Below, piece by piece: positions 58,386 to 64,000 of a DNA stretch of 64,000 bases. The stretch comes from Xylona heveae TC161 (taxonomy: Eukaryota; Ascomycota; Xylonomycetes; Xylonales; Xylonaceae). The translations under genes were made by a program, and so were the position numbers. Below the pieces are notes generated by a model. It searched no databases, had not been told where the DNA came from, and was given only the letters and a program-made list of their open reading frames with translations. The stretch covers positions 372,001 to 436,000 of the forward strand of contig NW_017264195.1 in NCBI RefSeq assembly GCF_001619985.1, in the 5' to 3' direction. Position 1 is the stretch's first letter. Each line of letters starts with the position of its first letter.

Positions 58386-58659
58386 TGTGTCACAATTTAG
58401 ACATCCGAAAAGAAGGGAAAAAAAAAGTCAACCAATTGAGAAGACTTGCAATATAAATGCAATGGTTGATGGAGTTATCTCATCTGTATGATTCATCCTC
58501 GACCACTCTGTAATAAACAACAAGACTCCAAGTCTTATCGTCCAATTACATAAGCACTGATAAGTCCCGCACCGCGTCATCCGCTTTGTGCCACAGGGGC
58601 CAAGATGAGCTCGACCCTGATCGACGTCTCAACAACAGCAACGTCAAATAGATTACCCA

Positions 58660-60030
58660 ATGTCAGGTTTCAAAGATCTAGCCAAGCATGGTTGGCATCC
58701 AAAGGGAGCCGGGGCCGGTGGAAAGGAGAGTTGGCGAGGCGACTTCAAAGGAATTAACCAAGTGGTATGTTTACCTTTGATGCCGCTCCCCGCGTGCATC
58801 ATATACAGACATTATGGGCCCAAACAACTCAACTGACAACCACAACCACAGGCTGGATGGATGGGCAAAGGAAAATCACCTACCGAGGAAGGTCAACAGC
58901 ACGTCTCGCAACCACTATCTTCGCTGAAGGACCCAGCCTTATTCCCGCCTCCACCGAAACACATCAATTATCATGGAGCAGCAGCAGCCCCAAACACACT
59001 GACACCTGACCGCTCAGGTATCGGTGCTCCATTACCGCAATCCCAAATACAAGAGCAACGCGAGGCAGAGCAGGCTGCCGCTCAAGCCGCGATAGAGGAG
59101 GAGCAGCGACCGCCATCACCACCGAAACCATACCGCGTAGACACCACAGGACTAACCACAAATCACCTTCCCAAACCACCCGTCCGAAGAATCAACCCGA
59201 ATCAATCTTCCCCAGTCCCAACACCGCCACGATCACCAGTCAAGCCTTCTTTACCCCCTAGACTACCACCACGACAAAACTCGCATCCGGGACCCAGCGC
59301 CCCGTCGCCGCCACCAACGTACAATGACGCAGTCCAAGAACCCGGCCCGGCGCAAGGATACCTGAACCAATCCTCACTCAACCGGCTCGGACAAGCAGGT
59401 ATATCTGTGCCGGGACTTGAAATTGGACACAGGGCATCACCGCCCTTACCTCAACGCTCAGGCTCGGCGTCTCCAGCCAGGAGCGCAGACCCACCTGCGC
59501 CTGCGCCTGCTACTCGAAATCCACATCTCAGCGAACTCAACTCGCGTTTTGCAAAGCTATCAGCCTCACCATCAACTGGATCGACTGGCACTACTTCGGC
59601 GGCAAGTAGTCAAGGGACCAGTTTCGCCCAAAAACAATCAGCATTCAACACCGCCAATTCATTCCGCAAAGACCCATCGTCAGTATCCATTGCTGATGCC
59701 AGAAACGCTGCATCGACCGCCAACAATTTCCGCGAACGGCACGGCTCGCAAGTCGCTTCGGGCTGGAAAGCAGCCAATGACTTGAACAACAAGTATGGTG
59801 CCATGGATCGACTGAATAGTTATGGATCAGGGACATCTGCGTCTCCTGCTGCGGCCCACAGCCCCGTCACTACTCCCTCAACAACTGGACCACAAGCCCC
59901 CCAGCTCGCCTCCAAAAAGAAGCCACCGCCGCCTCCACCAAAGAAGAAAACCCTTGGAGGTCTACCACAAGAGCATGATCAGTCATTTGCTCCTCCTCCG
60001 ATTCCTCATGCGAGTAAGCCAAGGCCATAA
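58660..60030 (+). CDS. AIM3-like proline-rich protein
   Basis: Exons 58660-58764 and 58852-60030 (87-nt intron) give 427 residues. The N-terminus MSGFKDLAKHGWHPKG...KESWRGDFKGINQVAGWMGKGK is a conserved block seen in filamentous-fungal proteins annotated as altered inheritance of mitochondria protein 3. The middle is Pro/Ser-rich with several SH3-ligand-like PPxPP stretches (VPTPPRSPVKPSLPPRLPPR, two parts). Then come two Asn/Ala repeats, SAFNTANSFRKDPSS and AASTANNFRERHGSQ, the latter leading to VASGWKAANDLNNKYGAMDRLNSYG. The C-terminus has KKKPPPPPPKKKTLGGL. In yeast Aim3 partners with Bbc1/Rvs167 at cortical actin patches; a similar actin-patch role is inferred here from the Pro-rich ligands and name family only. 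Confidence 0.7.
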
Positions 60031-60753
60031 TTCCTTTCTTTTCGCCTGCCCCCTCACTGTGGGGCTAAATGAGGCGTCTATTTGTTCTGTTTGCCCGATT
60101 CTACATGTTCTATTCACCTGGTATCTTGATCCCTGAATAAAACAGGGTAGCAAATGGGGGCAAAGGCGTTTTTAAAGTGTTCTTGGTCTTGCTCCAATTT
60201 CTACTTTGTTTCTTCTGCAAAATTCCGAAACTTGGGAGGAACGGCCCGTGGCGTTCTATATATATACTGTATTACATGTCTTGATATAAGAAGTATGAGC
60301 CATGTATATTTCCCGTTCTGCGCTTCTGTATTGTTTGCACGGTATTTTGTGTCCTTTTTTTTTTCTCTCTCTCTTGTGAGGACAATACTTGAATGTTCAA
60401 ATTCAAACAGTATCAATGGCCAGAGTTACACTAGACAGAAAATAATTCTGTATGTCATTGTGCATCTTCTACGACATTTCTCAAATCCACTTTTTGAATT
60501 TTCAAAGTCTACACTTCCCAAAAAGCTTTCTATAAAAAGGGGTGGAGTAAAGTGCATATATAATCTACCCTGCAACATTGAATCTACAGTAAGTAAAAAA
60601 GAAAAAAAAAAAAGTCATGAAACACACCACGCTGTGAGGAAATAAGATTTTATGATATTTCGGGAGGGAGTTTTAGTTAGAAAGGTCGAATAAGACGAGG
60701 AAGGGAGAGAAGGCCCGAAGTGCGAGCGAAAGATTGTCTACTAAAAATAGATA
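60031..60753. other. Convergent 3' region, AIM3-like / LHS1
   Basis: 723 bases; T- and A-runs (60357-60365, 60595-60615), AT-rich. No gene. Confidence 0.5.
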
Positions 60754-63700
60754 TCAAAGCTCATCATGCGATTTCGTCGAGCTCGAGGCTGGCGTACTAG
60801 TAGAAGAGGAGGACGACGACGATGACGCAGAGGTAGTCTTGCTCTTCTTTGCCTTTTTACTCTTCGATTTGCCGCCGCTCGCTTTCCCACTGGACTTTCC
60901 TCCACTGCCGCCGCTTCCACCGTAGTTGCTTCCGCGAGATCTCATTTGTCGCGAGACGAGGTCCATAATGACTTTGTCAAGTTCTTGCGCTTTGGCATCG
61001 ACGTCGGCGCTTAGGAGGACGGGGTCATCATGCGCGGTGAGGCGGTCTTGTTCGGCGAGTTTCGACGTGAGCCATGTCTTGATGGAGTCGTATGCTGTCG
61101 ATAGGGAATCGAGGTCTTCGGCGGAGTATACTGGGGGGGTGAAGGAAGGGGTGGGGGTCGTAGAGGTAGTGGTGGTGGATTCGGAAGTTGATGATGGTGA
61201 TGATGTGGGTTCGTCTTCGAGGTCGGCAAAGTCGTCTTCTTGCTGTGCCGATGAGCTTGATGAGGGAGTGGGCGTAGTGGAGGAGGAAGACGAGGGAGAG
61301 GAAGAGGATGACGACGAAGCAGAAGAGGCAGAAGAAGACGCGGCTTCCTCGGCACGCTTTACGTGGCCCTCGACAACGGCAATGAATTGCTTTGTCCGAT
61401 TCAGCGCTTCTTGAAGATTCTCAATGAGTGCTGGCCGACGGTTGGTTTCTTGGATGCGTCTCTGGACAGGCCCAGTAAGGTCCGTGAGAGACTTGAGGCG
61501 GGCATCGAGGACGTCTCGGGGCGCGGAGGCGCCTTCGTCGTAAAGCCACTCGCTTGTGTCGGAGAGTTGGGACTCAATCTCTGAGCGCTCGGTCGAAGTG
61601 GATGCCGAGATGAAAGCTTCGTCGTCGAGAAGGTCTCGAGCGCGATAAGTGAATGCTTCGAGGGTATTGAAGGATTCTTCGCGCAAAAGGCGGGACAGAT
61701 CAGACGCATCAAAGGCAGCGAGTCTAAAAGGGGTGAGCGTTAGTGGATTGATAGGGGGAAAGAAAAAAGGGTTGAAAACAAGAAGCAATGGTGCTAGGAT
61801 ATAAAGCATACCTCTCCTTAATCCGCTTCAATTCAGCGCCCGAAGGTTGAAGGTGGCCTTCTTGCTCAATAGTGAAGCTGAGGTTGATAACCTCAGTCTT
61901 CTTGGCGCCGGCGCTCTTCACAGAGGGAACGGCAGAAGTTGAGCTTGACGCGACCGAGGTGGAGGACGTTGAAGTGGAGGCAGACGTAGTAGATTCAGTC
62001 TCTGTCTCCGCAGGAATTTCCTCTTCTGCCTCGCTGTCCTGCTTGAGGGACTCCTGCTCACCCTTCTTAGATCCAAAGCCAAAGAAGCCCTTTACGTCGT
62101 CGACCATGCCGCCCTTCTTCTCAGGGGCGTCCACTTCGCAGCTCACAGTGCCTTGAAGGACCTCTGGAAGGCCATCTTTCGGGCTGAGTCTGATTGAGAA
62201 TTTTGTGTCAATAGCGTCAGCTGAGCAACCGAATTGGTCGATGAGTTGCGCAACCGAGCTTGTCAGGTTCTGCGTCTGGACTTTGATGACAGGGACCTCA
62301 AAGACAAGTCCATCGGCTGAAGACGGCTTCTGCTGGAAGAGGCTGAACGAAAAGTCCTCGACCTTCTTGAACGGGACTTGCTTCTCAGCACCAACACGGG
62401 ATGTGGGGAGAAAGAGTTTCTGCTGGCGATCCTTGCCGTCGGCAACCCATCGCGCGGCGACAGCATGACCGGCGGCCTCCGCATTTCGAATATCCTTGAC
62501 TCTAAAGCTAGGACTGATGCCAGCGCCTTTGAATGCAGCACCGAACACTGCGGCTTCGTCGGAATTGACATTGCCGCGGACCTTGCCAGCGTCGCCGAGA
62601 ATGCTTTCGAGCTTTTTCTGCACAAACGGGGTGCGAATCGCACCACCGTGCAAGATGACGGAGTTGATGTCTTTTGTCGTCAATTTCGCCATATCCAATG
62701 CATTCTGCACAACGACCTCGATACGATCGGCGTAGGAAGCTGTGAGCTTCTCAAAATCGGCCCTCGTAATCTTGTACTTGAAATCCACATCCTCGTATAG
62801 TCCTTCAAAGCTGGCGATGCTGTCTGCGTTGGCGCTGAGAATTTGCCGGACTCGCTCCGCCTCCTTCAAAAGCTTAGACGCTGTGCGACCGTGACTCTTT
62901 ACTTTCTCCTTTGTCGCGCCGAGCTGCTTGAGCCGAGGCGAGTCCATGAAGCGTTCTACCATGTCATCAACCACGATTCCATTCATCGCGTCGCCGCCAA
63001 GAGTGTTGTCCCATCCTAAGCCCAGCACAGCGATATCCTGCACGGTCTTGTTGAACCTGCCCACATCTTTGACTTCCATCGCTTGAAAACGGAGCACCGT
63101 GGCGCTCGTGGATCCTGCGCCCATGTCGAACACGAGATGATACTCGGGCTTCTCGCCGGCGCTGACTGACGGGAAGGTTCTGGACGTTGCGTAGTTCAAG
63201 CCTACGGCCATGCCGTCACTGACTAGGGAGAGAATCCTGAGACCAGCCAACTCGGCAGCTAGCTCAAGAGCTCTCTTCTCCGTAGCGGTGAAAGACGCGG
63301 GAACAGTAACGACCGCGTCCCGGATCACTGTTCCTTGTCCTCCCAGTATTTCAGCATTCTCCCGCACGTTCTTCAGCTCCATTGCGAGCAGTTCCTCCAC
63401 AAGAAACGGGTCCTCCTTGTCTGCAAAGCTCTGGCTCTTAAATGCAACCGTATGCCGCTCCTCATCTCGAACGACGTCAAGAGCCGGATGACGTGCGACA
63501 TACTCGTCCACGATGTCATTGTCCTTGAGGATAGCGCCAAGTAGCGGCTTCAGATTGGGATAGACATCTCCAGGAAATCGTGCAGCGAGCGCGAGAGCGT
63601 CGCTGCCGTACAGCCGCTCGGGAAATGCTTTTGCGTCTGCAGAGGAGGGGCCTAGAGGTTTGAATGCAACGGCGGAGGTCTCTTTTCGTTTGGAATCCTT

Positions 63701-63913
63701 ACTCAAGACAATCTCGAAGGGAATTCCAGGTTTGACCAGCGCGGCTTTGAGATATTCTGTTCCTAAATCAATCCCTAAAACGGCAGAAGCAGCTGAAGCA
63801 GTACTAGTAAATAAAAAGATGCAACAAAGCAGAATAGTAAGGGTGCTCATTGGCAGGTTGGCTCGTCGCCGGCCAGGGGCGGCCATGGTGGTGGAGGTGA
63901 AGCTCCCGAGCAT
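60754..63913 (-). CDS. LHS1: ER Hsp70-like chaperone LHS1/HYOU1 (Grp170 family)
   Basis: Minus-strand exons 61812-63913 and 60754-61723 (88-nt intron) give about 1023 residues. Start ATG 63913. A hydrophobic signal segment (MSTLTILLCCIFLFTSTASA, residues about 22-41) precedes the ATPase domain: VLGIDLGTEYLKAALVKPG (phosphate 1), YHLVFDMGAGSTSATVL (phosphate 2) and NSVILHGGAIRTPFVQKKL (adenosine). Beta-domain residues are about 450-640, with acidic/Ser-Thr linkers, and an alpha-helical lid follows in exon 2 (LSRLLREESFNTLEAFTYRARDLLDDE, two parts). Two very long Ser-runs sit in exon 2. The last residues are SHDEL, an ER-retrieval signal. LHS1 is the nucleotide-exchange partner of Kar2/BiP, aiding translocation and folding in the ER lumen. 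The window ends about 87 bases upstream of the start, so its promoter is mostly outside. Confidence 0.97.
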
Positions 63914-64000
63914 CAACAGCTAAGAACGCCCAGCGTCCTAGTAGCAGGTTCTAAAGAAGTGCTCAAAGAAATATAGAGAATTTTTGAATGACCTTAACTG

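Overview
This is a stretch of a filamentous ascomycete (Pezizomycotina) nuclear genome. The evidence is short GT-AG introns (mostly 45-115 nt), core eukaryotic genes (RPS5, SDA1, LEU2, prefoldin 4, APC10/DOC1, PUS7, LHS1) with fungal-type sequences, an AA11 chitin monooxygenase, a 7TM-RGS protein and GPI/Ser-Thr-rich wall protein architecture. A eurotiomycete-like origin is plausible, but I cannot fix the genus by eye.

Layout. 1-14003 (+ strand): 3' end of a GNAT acetyltransferase, PUS7, a secreted AA11 LPMO, a Cys-pair protein of unknown function, an ELO-family elongase, and a Cut12-type spindle-pole protein. 15798-20745: RPS5 and an AhpC/TSA-like protein (both -), then DML1/Misato (+), divergent from the AhpC-like gene. 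20746-23837 holds no recognisable gene and precedes a repeat-rich GPI-anchored wall protein. 26726-42589 is gene dense: SDA1 (+), a GABA-type amino-acid permease (-) divergent from prefoldin subunit 4 (+), a small PY-motif membrane protein (-) divergent from DOC1 (+), then LEU2 (-) and a 7TM-RGS protein (-). 42590-54799 is a roughly 12 kb gene-poor interval full of simple repeats and strand-biased purine tracts. It holds only one supportable gene, a four-exon minus-strand gene (48764-49891), and an eroded coding remnant next to it (about 50640-51660). 54800-63913 resumes with a single-pass PY-motif membrane protein (-), a monocarboxylate-porter-like MFS gene (-) divergent from an AIM3-like proline-rich protein (+), and the ER chaperone LHS1 (-, HDEL-ended).

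The genes are mostly independent housekeeping functions: tRNA/rRNA maturation, translation, tubulin/prefoldin/spindle, APC/C, leucine synthesis and ER folding. There is no biosynthetic cluster and no co-transcribed system. I rebuilt exon structures by joining conserved protein segments across GT-AG sites with matching phase. I saw no intact transposon, retroelement, CRISPR array, rRNA gene or credible tRNA gene. I did not find a clear novel multi-gene system. The most checkable oddities are a 24-nt in-frame GT...AG segment in the permease, a 21-nt LEU2 micro-exon, a GATA-site cluster in the permease promoter, and the hidden gene plus decayed neighbour in the gene-poor interval.
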